7,882 bases of DNA from Candidatus Iainarchaeum sp. GTDB lineage: Archaea > Iainarchaeota > Iainarchaeia > Iainarchaeales > JAFCFF01. A program made the translations under genes and the position numbers. Below, piece by piece: positions 1-6,163 of this stretch. Numbering within the stretch: position 1 is the first letter of the stretch; the number at the start of each line of letters is the position of its first letter. The notes below the pieces were generated by a model. The model made no database searches, was not told where the DNA came from, and saw only the letters and a program-made list of their open reading frames with translations. The DNA is taken from NCBI GenBank assembly GCA_017608775.1, contig JAFCFF010000025.1, positions 1 through 7,882 on the forward strand. The letters are read 5' to 3'.

Positions 1-333
1 ATACATCACTGTCTCGCTTGTTGGGCGAAGAGCAACTCTTTCCTCTTCTTTGTTTTTTCTTTCAACCCACGCAACCTCTGCTTTGAATCCCTCTATGTGT
101 TTTTTTTCCTTCCTTAAAAGCCTTTCAGGTATGAAAATAGGAAAATACGCGTTCTGAACCTTTTCCTTCCTTAGAATTTTTTCAAATTCTTGGACAATAT
201 TTTCCCAAATTGCATATCCATAAGGTTTTATAACCATTGTTCCCTTTACAGGGCCATAGTCTCCTAAGCCTGATTTTAAAACTAGCTCTCCATACCACTT
301 GCTAGGGTTTTTTTCCTTTTTGAACTGAAGCAT
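1..333 (-). CDS. proS: Prolyl-tRNA synthetase, archaeal/eukaryotic type (N-terminal 111 codons, truncated by window edge)
   Basis: Reading the minus strand from ATG at 333 gives 111 codons open to the window edge. The enzyme charges tRNA-Pro with proline in the cytoplasm. The visible part is the start of a class II catalytic core: YGELVLKSGLGDYGPVKG, then the motif 1 region with IKPYGYAIWENI, the substrate-pocket stretch YFPIFIPERLL, and finally ALRPTSETVMY near the edge, the RPTSE signature of ProRS. There is no bacterial-type N-terminal or insertion domain in this part, which fits the short archaeal form. The start is supported by a TATA element at 354-362, about 25 nt upstream, implying a leaderless mRNA. 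It diverges from the methyltransferase gene at 384. A tRNA-Pro gene lies about 0.7 kb away. The anticodon-binding and zinc-binding C-terminal parts are outside the window. Confidence 0.93.
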   Translation of the reverse strand, partial: MLQFKKEKNPSKWYGELVLKSGLGDYGPVKGTMVIKPYGYAIWENIVQEFEKILRKEKVQNAYFPIFIPERLLRKEKKHIEGFKAEVAWVERKNKEEERVALRPTSETVMY

Positions 334-353
334 ATACAAAAAATCTTGTAAAC

Positions 354-362
354 TTTTAAATA
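354..362. promoter_or_regulatory. Shared TATA box between proS (-) and methyltransferase (+)
   Basis: TTTTAAATA sits almost exactly midway between the two start codons (333 on minus, 384 on plus, midpoint 358.5). Its centre is about 25-26 nt from each A of ATG, the normal archaeal TATA-to-TSS distance, so both mRNAs would be leaderless. Purine/A-rich BRE-like hexamers flank both sides (GTAAAC on plus, AGAAAC read on minus). There is no room for a second, separate promoter in the 50-nt gap. Confidence 0.75.
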
Positions 363-383
363 GTTTCTTGATTAGTTAGTTTT

Positions 384-1052
384 ATGCCCTCAAGCCAGTT
401 TAATCAGATATCTAGCGTTGTGGAAATTATGTTCGCCTTAAACCCAAAGTCAATTCTTGATGTTGGTGTTGGGTTTGGGAAATATGGTGTTCTTTCTAGA
501 GAATACCTAGAAATAAAGGGAGAGAAAAAAGGAGAGTATAAAAACTTTTCAAGAAGAATTGATGGAATAGAGGGGTTCTCTGACTACATAACACCTCTCC
601 ATAAATTTATTTACAACAAAATTTATGTTGGAGATGCACTGAAAATAGTCCCAGAACTTAAGCGCAGATATGATTTAATTCTTATTATAGGCACAATAGA
701 ACATTTTGAGAAGGAAGATGGAAAAAAACTGCTAAAAATGTTGCTTGAAAAATCTGATGGCGTGTTAGTTTCAACCCCAAAATATACTGGAGAGCAACCA
801 GCATATTATGGAAACAAGTACGAAGTTCATAGATCTCAGTGGACCAGAAAAGATTTTTACAATCTTGGAAGTTGTGTTTTCTTCCCAGATTTCCAGAGCC
901 ACTTGGTTTATATAGGTAAAAAAAAGAACATAGATAAACTAAGAAATGCCTGGAGATTTAAAAGTTTAAAGAGAGTCCTTGCATACTGTTTTCCCTGGTT
1001 GATTCCACTTAAAAGAAACATTGATGCTCGTCTAAAACAAAGACCAATATAA
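384..1052 (+). CDS. Class I SAM-dependent methyltransferase
   Basis: A 222-residue Rossmann-fold methyltransferase of unknown substrate. Motif I, ILDVGVGFGKYG, is at residues 24-35. An acidic residue after beta-2 (E63 in RIDGIEGF) should hold the SAM ribose. GDAL (83-86) is the adenine-side loop, and YDLILIIGTIEHF (96-108) is the motif IV region followed by a strand ending in VLVSTP. After the core comes a Tyr/Gly-rich stretch (YTGEQPAYYGNKYEVH) that probably shapes the substrate site. The basic C-terminal tail (about 185-222) includes a short hydrophobic run, VLAYCFPWLIPL, which could touch membrane or partner. Start ATG is placed by the TATA box 26 nt upstream; no ribosome site is present or needed. 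The gene converges on the minus-strand tRNA-Pro with only 12 bases between. Methyltransferases of this make often act on small molecules, lipids or glycans; the sequence does not settle which. Confidence 0.82.
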   Translation: MPSSQFNQISSVVEIMFALNPKSILDVGVGFGKYGVLSREYLEIKGEKKGEYKNFSRRIDGIEGFSDYITPLHKFIYNKIYVGDALKIVPELKRRYDLILIIGTIEHFEKEDGKKLLKMLLEKSDGVLVSTPKYTGEQPAYYGNKYEVHRSQWTRKDFYNLGSCVFFPDFQSHLVYIGKKKNIDKLRNAWRFKSLKRVLAYCFPWLIPLKRNIDARLKQRPI

Positions 1053-1064
1053 CAAGGGCGGAAA

Positions 1065-1139
1065 TGGGCTTGCCCGGATTTGAACCGGGGTCTGATGCTC
1101 CCTAAGCATCGATGCTAGACCAAGCTACACCACAAGCCC
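1065..1139 (-). tRNA. tRNA-Pro, anticodon AGG
   Basis: A full cloverleaf on the minus strand, 75 nt. Acceptor GGGCTTG pairs with CAAGCCC, followed by discriminator A at 1065; CCA is not encoded. The D arm is GTGT/GCAT with two G-U pairs. The anticodon stem GATGC/GCATC is perfect, with the 7-nt loop TTAGGGA. The variable region is 4 nt, and the T arm is CCCGG-TTCAAAT-CCGGG. The anticodon falls at 1103-1101 and reads AGG, for proline codon CCU. A34 is very unusual in archaea, where the CCU/CCC reader is normally GGG. A TATA element at 1164-1172 lies 28 nt upstream of the mature 5' end, so the transcript should begin at or next to the tRNA itself. Confidence 0.93.
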
Positions 1140-1163
1140 CTAAAAAAAGAAGAATATCAAAAA

Positions 1164-1172
1164 TTATTTATT
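1164..1172. promoter_or_regulatory. Shared TATA box between tRNA-Pro (-) and DNA ligase (+)
   Basis: TTATTTATT lies midway between the tRNA-Pro 5' end (1139) and the ligase ATG (1194). Its centre is about 28 nt from the tRNA and 26 nt from the ATG. A-rich BRE-like sequence occurs on both sides (CAAAAA on plus, GAAAAGA read on minus). This predicts a leaderless ligase mRNA and a tRNA transcript with almost no 5' leader. Confidence 0.7.
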
Positions 1173-1193
1173 ATCTTTTCCCTTCTTTTCATT

Positions 1194-3041
1194 ATGTCTA
1201 AAAACCCTGGTTCTCTCCCCTTCAAGGAGGTTGCAAATAGCTTTGAAAAGATAGAGAGAGTTTCGTCAAGGCTTGAGATGGTTTCCATACTTGAAAGGCT
1301 TTTTGCCAAGGTTGGAAAAAACGATATTTCAAAGCTAGTATATATAATTCAGGGAAGAATTTTACCAGAGTACGAGGGAGTAGAGATTGGCTTGGGCATA
1401 AACCTTGTCTTGGAAACCCTTGCCAAGATAACAGGATATACAAGAAAAGAAATAGAAAAATACCTAAAGAGTTCTGGGGACATAGGAGAAACGGCAGAAC
1501 ACTTTACTCAAAAAAAGAAACAAAAAACTTTTTTCACAGAAACCCTTACGATAGAAAACACTTACAAAACTTTTTATAAAATAGCAACAGTAGAAGGAAA
1601 GGGGGCAGTGTCTCAGAAAGTAAATCTTCTTGCACAACTACTTAATTCTTCCTCTCCAAAGGAAGCAAAGCACATTGTTAGGTTTGTTGTTGGAAAATCA
1701 AGGCTGGGAATTTCAACAGCCTCAGTCATAGAGTCTCTTGCCTTGTATTTTGCTGATGCTTTCTTAAAGGAAAAAAACTCAAGAAAAAAGCTAGAGGAAA
1801 AGTTTGGCAGGCTTAAGAAAGAGGAAGAAAGACAAAGAGCAAGGATGTTTCTAAAGGAAAAGATTGAGGAAAAATACTTTATTCACTCTGACTTGGGAGA
1901 TATTGCAGAAAAGCTATGGGAAAAAGGTATGGTTGGTTTGAAGGATATAAAAGTGGAGGTGTTTACCCCGGTAAAACCAGCTCTTGCTGAAAGGCTTAGA
2001 AACGCAGAGGAGATATTCAAAAAACTTGGTAGCTGCCTTATAGAAACAAAATACGATGGCTTTAGGCTACAGATTCACAGAAAAAATGAAAGAGTAAGAC
2101 TTTACTCAAGAAGACAGGAAGACATAACCCATATGCTCCCAGACGTTGTTGAAAACGTAAAAAGAATAAAAAAAAGTAAATTTATCATAGAAGCAGAAGC
2201 CCTGGCATACAATAAAAAAACAAAGGAGCCGCTTCCGTTTCAGCAAACAATTCAGAGAAAAAGAAAATACAACATAAAGGAAATGGTGGAAAAACTTCCG
2301 TTAAGGCTTTTTGTATTTGATGTTCTTCTTCTTGACGACAAGGAAATTTTATGGAAAAAGTTTGAGGAAAGAAGAAAGCTTGTTGAAAAACACTGCAACC
2401 TTGACTTTACCTTAATGCCCTCAGAGGCGATTTTTGCTGAAAAGGCTTCTGACATAGCCAGGTTTTTCAAGGGCTCTTTGAAAGGTGGAAGAGAGGGAAT
2501 CATCGCAAAGGAGCTGAACATGCCCTATACTCCTGGTGTAAGAAAGTTTGCTTGGATAAAGCTCAAGAAATCATATCAAACCGCCTTGCAGGACACTGTT
2601 GATGTTGTGATCATAGGTGCATACAGGGGTACAGGAAAGAGATCTCATGTTCTTGGCTCTTTTCTGACTGCAATCTACAACGAGGAGGAAGATAAGTTTG
2701 AAACCATTGCAAAGGTAAGCACCGGGTTTTCAGACTCGCAGCTTGAGGAGTTCAATAAAAAGCTACAAGATATAAAAACAACCAAAAAAGATCTGAGATA
2801 TGTTGTCTCAAAGGAACTTAGTCCTGACATTTATGTTGAGCCATCCATAGTTATTGAGGTAACAGCTGACGAAATAACAAAGAGCCCAAACCATACCGCC
2901 GCAAAAACACTTCTTAGGGAGGACAAAGGCCTTGCTTTGAGGTTCCCAAGGTTTTTGAGACTTAGGGACAAAAAACCAGAGGATGCCACAACAAATAAAG
3001 AGATTTTGGAGATGTTTAACTTACAGGGTGATAAAAAATAG
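1194..3041 (+). CDS. lig: ATP-dependent DNA ligase, archaeal replicative type
   Basis: A 615-residue ligase that seals nicks during replication (Okazaki fragments) and repair. Residues 1 to about 245 form the helical DNA-binding domain. The nucleotidyltransferase core follows: motif I KYDGFR with catalytic lysine K286; motif III IIEAEALAYN with E335; motif IIIa LRLFVFDVLLLD; motif IV GGREGIIAK with E434; and motif V FAWIKLKKSYQ with K456 and K458. The remaining part (about 470-615) is the OB-fold domain. The length is normal to slightly long for the archaeal family (about 550-610). Motif I has F where most archaeal ligases have E (KYDGER), and motif III has EAE rather than DGE; both are conservative enough for an active enzyme. 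The start is supported by the TATA element 26 nt upstream (leaderless). The downstream HTH-like and PIN genes run on the same strand with no clear new promoter, so they are probably cotranscribed. Confidence 0.95.
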   Translation: MSKNPGSLPFKEVANSFEKIERVSSRLEMVSILERLFAKVGKNDISKLVYIIQGRILPEYEGVEIGLGINLVLETLAKITGYTRKEIEKYLKSSGDIGETAEHFTQKKKQKTFFTETLTIENTYKTFYKIATVEGKGAVSQKVNLLAQLLNSSSPKEAKHIVRFVVGKSRLGISTASVIESLALYFADAFLKEKNSRKKLEEKFGRLKKEEERQRARMFLKEKIEEKYFIHSDLGDIAEKLWEKGMVGLKDIKVEVFTPVKPALAERLRNAEEIFKKLGSCLIETKYDGFRLQIHRKNERVRLYSRRQEDITHMLPDVVENVKRIKKSKFIIEAEALAYNKKTKEPLPFQQTIQRKRKYNIKEMVEKLPLRLFVFDVLLLDDKEILWKKFEERRKLVEKHCNLDFTLMPSEAIFAEKASDIARFFKGSLKGGREGIIAKELNMPYTPGVRKFAWIKLKKSYQTALQDTVDVVIIGAYRGTGKRSHVLGSFLTAIYNEEEDKFETIAKVSTGFSDSQLEEFNKKLQDIKTTKKDLRYVVSKELSPDIYVEPSIVIEVTADEITKSPNHTAAKTLLREDKGLALRFPRFLRLRDKKPEDATTNKEILEMFNLQGDKK

Positions 3042-3109
3042 TAAGGTTTTTTCTACAAAAAGAGATAGGGTTTTTTGAGAAGGCCCTAAGAAAAAGAGAC
3101 AACATAGGA

Positions 3110-3580
3110 ATGAAAAGGGTTGGTAATTTTCTTGTCAAGGAAGCTTCCTTGCGTTACAACTCGCTTTTGGCAAAGTTTTCCCTGGTAGCCTATTCTCTCT
3201 ACAAAACTTTTTCAAAGACACATTTCAAGGAAACAAGAGACTGGAAGAAGCTTGAAAACACAATTTCAAATAAGATGAGAAAAGTTGTTTTTTTTGTGGA
3301 AAAGGAAAAACTAAAGGAGGCAGAGCCACTTGTTGATCTTATCCTAAAAAAAATCGAGGATTATGACAGGGGGGTTTCAAGATTTCAGCAAAGCGTGGTT
3401 GACAGCGCAAGGATTAAGATGGCTGCAAAAGCAATCGGTCTGGGCCTAAGTCTAAAAGCAGCAGCATCTTTGTTTGGGGCAAACGAGATATGGCTTCAGG
3501 AATATAGGGGAGAGGCAAAAGACACGAGTTTTGGTAGGGAGAAAAAAAGCATAAACGATAGGCTGAGATATTTGGAGTGA
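3110..3580 (+). CDS. Unrecognised archaeal protein with helix-turn-helix-like C-terminal segment
   Basis: A 156-residue basic, mostly helical protein with no enzyme motif that I recognise. Residues 20-85 look like two long helices. Residues about 100-133 (ARIKMAAKAIGLGLSLKAAASLFGANEIWLQEYRG) read like a compact helix-turn-helix, with the SLKAAASLFGA turn typical of DNA- or partner-binding helices. I have an impression of similar proteins in other DPANN archaea, which needs a search. It ends 4 bases before the PIN nuclease gene, so the two are surely cotranscribed and may be functional partners. The annotated ATG has no Shine-Dalgarno site and no TATA box at the leaderless distance. The same frame stays open upstream for 25 codons back to 3035, with protein-like content (FFLQKEIGFFEKALRKRDNIG), so the true start may be a non-AUG codon nearer the ligase stop. 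Confidence 0.7.
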   Translation: MKRVGNFLVKEASLRYNSLLAKFSLVAYSLYKTFSKTHFKETRDWKKLENTISNKMRKVVFFVEKEKLKEAEPLVDLILKKIEDYDRGVSRFQQSVVDSARIKMAAKAIGLGLSLKAAASLFGANEIWLQEYRGEAKDTSFGREKKSINDRLRYLE

Positions 3581-3584
3581 TATC

Positions 3585-4256
3585 ATGAAGAAAAAAATAA
3601 TCATGGACACAAGCACCCTAATCTCGCTAACAATGACCTGCTCCTCAAATATTTTCTCAGAGTTGAAAAACAAATTTTCCTTTGCAATCCCAAAAACAGT
3701 TTACACAGAATCTGTTCTAAAGCCAAAGGAAAACCAAAAATTTCATTTAAGTGCTCTAAGACTCTCAAAAATAATCAGCGAAACTCCCTTTGAGATTGCC
3801 TCTCCAACAGCCCAGGAAAAACAAAAAACAGAGTTGTTTCTTTCTGCTGCAAACTCTCTTTTTTCAATTGAGAACAAAAACCTAAATATCTTACAGAGAG
3901 CAGAGACAGAGGCAGCAGTTCTCGCAGACTCCAGAAATGCCTTGCTTGCCTCCGACGAAAGGACTTTAAGGCTTCTTCTTGAAAACCCGTTTTTGCTTAG
4001 AGAGGTTTTAGAAAAAAGATATGGGGAAGACATTGAAATGGATAGGTCTTTTCTGGAAAAAATATCCTTTTTAAAAAATCTAAGGATAGTAAGATCCTCA
4101 GAACTTCTTGTAAGTGTTTTTTTAAAAGATAAGAAAATCCTCACAAAAGAGGAAAAGGAATTTCTCGAGGCCTCTTTATTTGCCCTGAAGTTTGCTGGGG
4201 CTTCTCTCACTGATGAGGAGATAATATCTTTCTTAAATAGCCTAAACAAAAAATAA
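3585..4256 (+). CDS. PIN-domain protein, probable ribonuclease
   Basis: A 223-residue protein opening with KKKIIMDTSTLISL, the first beta strand of a PIN fold with acidic D8. The middle has RAETEAAVLA (E107 and E109, the helix acidic residue) and LLASDERTLR (D124 and E125), which together give the usual three- to four-carboxylate metal site of Mg/Mn-dependent RNases. An insertion of about 55 residues separates the first strand and the second acidic helix. The C-terminal 60 residues (from about 160) add a helical region, FLKDKKILTKEEKEFLEASLFALKFAGASLTDEEIISFL, beyond the minimal PIN domain. It sits 4 bases downstream of the HTH-like gene. The arrangement resembles a toxin-antitoxin pair (small DNA binder then PIN), but both proteins are larger than classic VapB/VapC, so a housekeeping RNA-processing or DNA-end role beside the ligase is also possible. 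Confidence 0.75.
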   Translation: MKKKIIMDTSTLISLTMTCSSNIFSELKNKFSFAIPKTVYTESVLKPKENQKFHLSALRLSKIISETPFEIASPTAQEKQKTELFLSAANSLFSIENKNLNILQRAETEAAVLADSRNALLASDERTLRLLLENPFLLREVLEKRYGEDIEMDRSFLEKISFLKNLRIVRSSELLVSVFLKDKKILTKEEKEFLEASLFALKFAGASLTDEEIISFLNSLNKK

Positions 4257-4284
4257 CAACAAAAAACAGTTAAGAAAAATAAAA
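4257..4284 (-). terminator. T-rich tract downstream of the C/D sRNA
   Basis: Read on the minus strand just after the guide RNA, the sequence is T-rich, with TTTTATTTTTC and then GTTTTTTG. Archaeal transcription commonly stops at such T-tracts without a hairpin. The tract also separates the sRNA from the converging PIN gene. Confidence 0.45.
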
Positions 4285-4341
4285 GGGGTCAGCCCGCTCA
4301 TCACTCATCATTCCTCAGAAGGCTTTTATTTCATCATCCCC
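4285..4341 (-). ncRNA. C/D box guide sRNA (2'-O-methylation guide)
   Basis: The minus strand reads GGGG, C box ATGATGA (4337-4331), a 12-nt spacer, D' box CTGA (4318-4315), a 3-nt gap, C' box ATGATGA (4311-4305), a second 12-nt spacer, D box CTGA (4292-4289), then CCCC. All four boxes match consensus perfectly, the GGGG/CCCC ends form the terminal stem next to the k-turn, and both guide spacers are exactly the 12 nt typical of archaeal dual-guide sRNAs. It would assemble with L7Ae, Nop5 and fibrillarin. The D' guide is AATAAAAGCCTT (target AAGGCTTTTATT) and the D guide is GTGATGAGCGGG (target CCCGCTCATCAC). By the fifth-nucleotide rule, both would methylate a C. The RNA targets were not identified by eye. 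A TATA element 26-27 nt upstream (4363-4372) fits its 5' end. Confidence 0.9.
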
Positions 4342-4362
4342 AAACAAAACAAAGGGGAAAAG

Positions 4363-4372
4363 ATTTTTAAAT
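4363..4372. promoter_or_regulatory. Shared TATA box between C/D sRNA (-) and GGDEF gene (+)
   Basis: ATTTTTAAAT lies midway between the sRNA 5' end (4341) and the GGDEF ATG (4393), with its centre about 26 nt from each. On the plus side it is preceded by a purine-rich BRE-like GGGGAAAAG. The minus-side flank is T-rich when read in that direction, so the sRNA direction may rely on other factors or be weaker. Confidence 0.7.
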
Positions 4373-4392
4373 CAAAAAACACTTTGTAAAAT

Positions 4393-5541
4393 ATGCCTTC
4401 CACAAATCTCAAGCAACAACTCTTAGTCGCAGAGACCAAGCTAAGGGTTTTAGAGAAATTTCAGGACTTGCTTGGGAGATGCTACAACAACATTCCTAAG
4501 ATTGTTAGAGTTGTTTGTGATTTTATATACGAGCTTAACAATGACAAAGAAGTCAAGGCTTGTTTTTTTCCTAACAGGGATTTCAAAATCACCGAAGCCA
4601 GCTTTTCCTCAAAACACTTTATGCTTTACTCCTATAAAAAGGGAAAACACTCAAAAAACAACTTTTTGAAAACATTTAACATAAAAAACAGCTATGTTTC
4701 AGGAGTTCTAAAAATTTACTCAACAGCTCCTTTAAATAAGAAGACAGAGAGGTTTTTTGACGACTTGGTTGAGAACTTTAGAAAGGCTGTTCAAAGATTA
4801 AGTATTTTTCTACAAGATAGCTTGACAGGTTTTTACACTCGTTCCTTTCTTGAGAAAGCCTTTCACAGAGTTGATGGTTTTTTATCAAGATTTAGCAAGG
4901 AAAAAGTTGCCCTGTTTTTTATTGACTTGGACGGCTTTAAGGATGTTAACGATGTGTTTGGTCATGATTTTGGGGATGAAATTCTAAAGGAATTCTCAAA
5001 AGTCTTAAGAAAAAATCTAAGAAAAAGCGATATAATAATCAGATATGGTGGAGATGAGTTTATTGTTATTGCATATTTAGGATTCAAGGAAAAGCCCCTT
5101 CAGCCAATGTTTAAGATTACAAGCAGAGTGTCCACAAAAATAAAAAAATATTTTGGGAAAAGACTTTTTGGGTTGCTAAAATCAAAAAACAATCTTCTTA
5201 GAAAAATGGCAAAGGAATTTCTAAAAAAAAGAACTGAACTTTTATCTGTTTCCATAGGCTTTTCAGAGTATAAGTCAAAAAACCAAAAACTACTTCTTAA
5301 AAAAACAGACCAGGCAACCTACTACTGCAAAGGTATAGACTTGTTGAAAAGAAGGGTTCCAGACTCAGAAAAAAAGAACCTACTTTCTTTTCCCGCAAGA
5401 AGCAAAAACATCCTTTTTTCCAACAATCAATTCTATCTTCTTGTTCCCAAGAAAAAATTCTTCCTCTTGTATAAAATTATTACCGCGAAAAACAACAAGA
5501 TTTACACAAGCCAGAAAGCGTGGAAAAAAATTGCTTTTTAA
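4393..5541 (+). CDS. GGDEF-domain protein, probable diguanylate cyclase
   Basis: A 382-residue soluble protein. Residues 1 to about 140 form a sensor-like domain, perhaps a divergent GAF, ending in a helix that leads into DSLTGFYTR (142-150), the DxLT start of GGDEF domains. The core has IDLDGFKDVND (177-187, metal-binding Asp), FGHDFGDEIL, the intact signature RYGGDEF (GGDEF at 219-223), and LLSVSIGFSEY. RKSD at 210-213, exactly five residues before GGDEF, is an RxxD inhibitory I-site. With these residues the protein should make c-di-GMP from two GTP and be inhibited by its product. Odd points are a lysine-rich insertion of roughly 25 residues between the GGDEF strand and SVSIGF, a degenerate final ADxAMY motif (TDQATYY), and a C-terminal tail of about 50 residues with no recognised domain. 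No membrane segment is seen. The start is supported by the TATA box 25 nt upstream. No EAL or HD-GYP partner lies in the window. Confidence 0.88.
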   Translation: MPSTNLKQQLLVAETKLRVLEKFQDLLGRCYNNIPKIVRVVCDFIYELNNDKEVKACFFPNRDFKITEASFSSKHFMLYSYKKGKHSKNNFLKTFNIKNSYVSGVLKIYSTAPLNKKTERFFDDLVENFRKAVQRLSIFLQDSLTGFYTRSFLEKAFHRVDGFLSRFSKEKVALFFIDLDGFKDVNDVFGHDFGDEILKEFSKVLRKNLRKSDIIIRYGGDEFIVIAYLGFKEKPLQPMFKITSRVSTKIKKYFGKRLFGLLKSKNNLLRKMAKEFLKKRTELLSVSIGFSEYKSKNQKLLLKKTDQATYYCKGIDLLKRRVPDSEKKNLLSFPARSKNILFSNNQFYLLVPKKKFFLLYKIITAKNNKIYTSQKAWKKIAF

Positions 5542-5578
5542 TGGTTTGCTTTTCTCTATTTTTTGTAAGAACTGTGTT

Positions 5579-5662
5579 GGGGGGATGCCGGAGCGGTCAA
5601 ACGGGCCGGGCTTAGGACCCGGTGGCTTAGTGCCTGCGAGGGTTCGAATCCTTCTCCCCCCA
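5579..5662 (+). tRNA. tRNA-Leu, anticodon UAG
   Basis: An 84-nt class II tRNA. Acceptor GGGGGGA pairs with TCCCCCC and discriminator A is at 5662; CCA is not encoded. The D stem is CCG/CGG and the anticodon stem CCGGG/CCCGG, with loop CTTAGGA (anticodon TAG at 5613-5615). The long variable arm is built on GGC/GCC, and the T arm is GAGGG-TTCGAAT-CCTTC with one G-U pair. It decodes CUA and probably other CUN codons. No TATA element sits at the -26 position; the nearest candidates are CTTTTTAAT around 5534-5542 and CTATTTTTTG around 5557-5566. The iscU-like ATG begins 24 nt after the tRNA end, suggesting a joint transcript. Confidence 0.95.
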
Positions 5663-5686
5663 TACAGACCAAAAAAAGTGTAGGGA

Positions 5687-6163
5687 ATGAAAAAAATAAA
5701 CAAAAAAGTGCTAAAATATTTCACACATCCAAAAAACAAGGGCAAGATAAAAAACCCAGACGGATACGGAAAAGTCATAAACCCTGTTTGTGGGGATATG
5801 ACCGAGATGTGGATCAAGGTAGAAAAAGAAAAAATAAAAGACGCTAAGTTTGAAACCCTTGGTTGCGCCATACTGATAGCCGCAAGCTCTGCCCTAACTC
5901 AAAAACTTAAGAAGAGGGAAATTAAGAAAATACTATCCTATAAAAAAGACAGAAAAGAGGTTGTAGAAAAAATGATAAAGATGATAAGAAAAGAGCTTGG
6001 TAACATACCAAGGAGAAAATGGCATTGCCCACCAGCTCCTCCAGAGGCTTTTCTAAAAGCTCTTTGTCAATATTATGAAAAAAAGAGAGACAAGAAAAAA
6101 GCTAGGGAAATAAAAGCCATATTAAAAACAGTAAAAAAATACTACTACGTGAGAAAATGGTAA
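5687..6163 (+). CDS. iscU: IscU/NifU-type Fe-S cluster scaffold protein
   Basis: A 158-residue scaffold on which [2Fe-2S]/[4Fe-4S] clusters are built from cysteine-desulfurase sulfur and then passed to apoproteins. The opening YFTHPKNKGKIKNPDGYG matches the family's HYENPRNVG-type start. The three ligand cysteines are in place: C35 in NPVCGD, with the regulatory D37 following; C60 in TLGCAILIAASSAL; and C114 in KWHCPPAPPEA, preceded by H113. A lysine-rich helical C-terminal extension (about 130-158) exceeds the usual length of about 125-140. The usual GCGxAIASSS loop is GCAILIAASS, and the normal HCS-LAEEA is HCPPAPPEA. There is no IscS/NifS gene in the window. The gene starts 24 nt after tRNA-Leu(UAG), with no TATA box or good ribosome site of its own, so it is probably released from the tRNA transcript by 3' processing. 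It overlaps the next gene by 7 bases. Confidence 0.88.
   Translation: MKKINKKVLKYFTHPKNKGKIKNPDGYGKVINPVCGDMTEMWIKVEKEKIKDAKFETLGCAILIAASSALTQKLKKREIKKILSYKKDRKEVVEKMIKMIRKELGNIPRRKWHCPPAPPEAFLKALCQYYEKKRDKKKAREIKAILKTVKKYYYVRKW

Noticed and set aside
3743..4249. Long minus-strand open frame opposite the PIN gene
   Set aside because: It is Ser/Arg/Lys-rich with no motif, the expected shadow of a lysine- and leucine-rich coding strand.
5441..5683. Plus-strand open frame across tRNA-Leu(UAG)
   Set aside because: It translates the tRNA (GMPERSNGPGLGPGG) and an out-of-frame part of the GGDEF gene.
5380..5871. Minus-strand open frame spanning the GGDEF 3' end, tRNA-Leu(UAG) and iscU start
   Set aside because: It runs antisense through a tRNA and two supported genes; composition is typical of a shadow frame.
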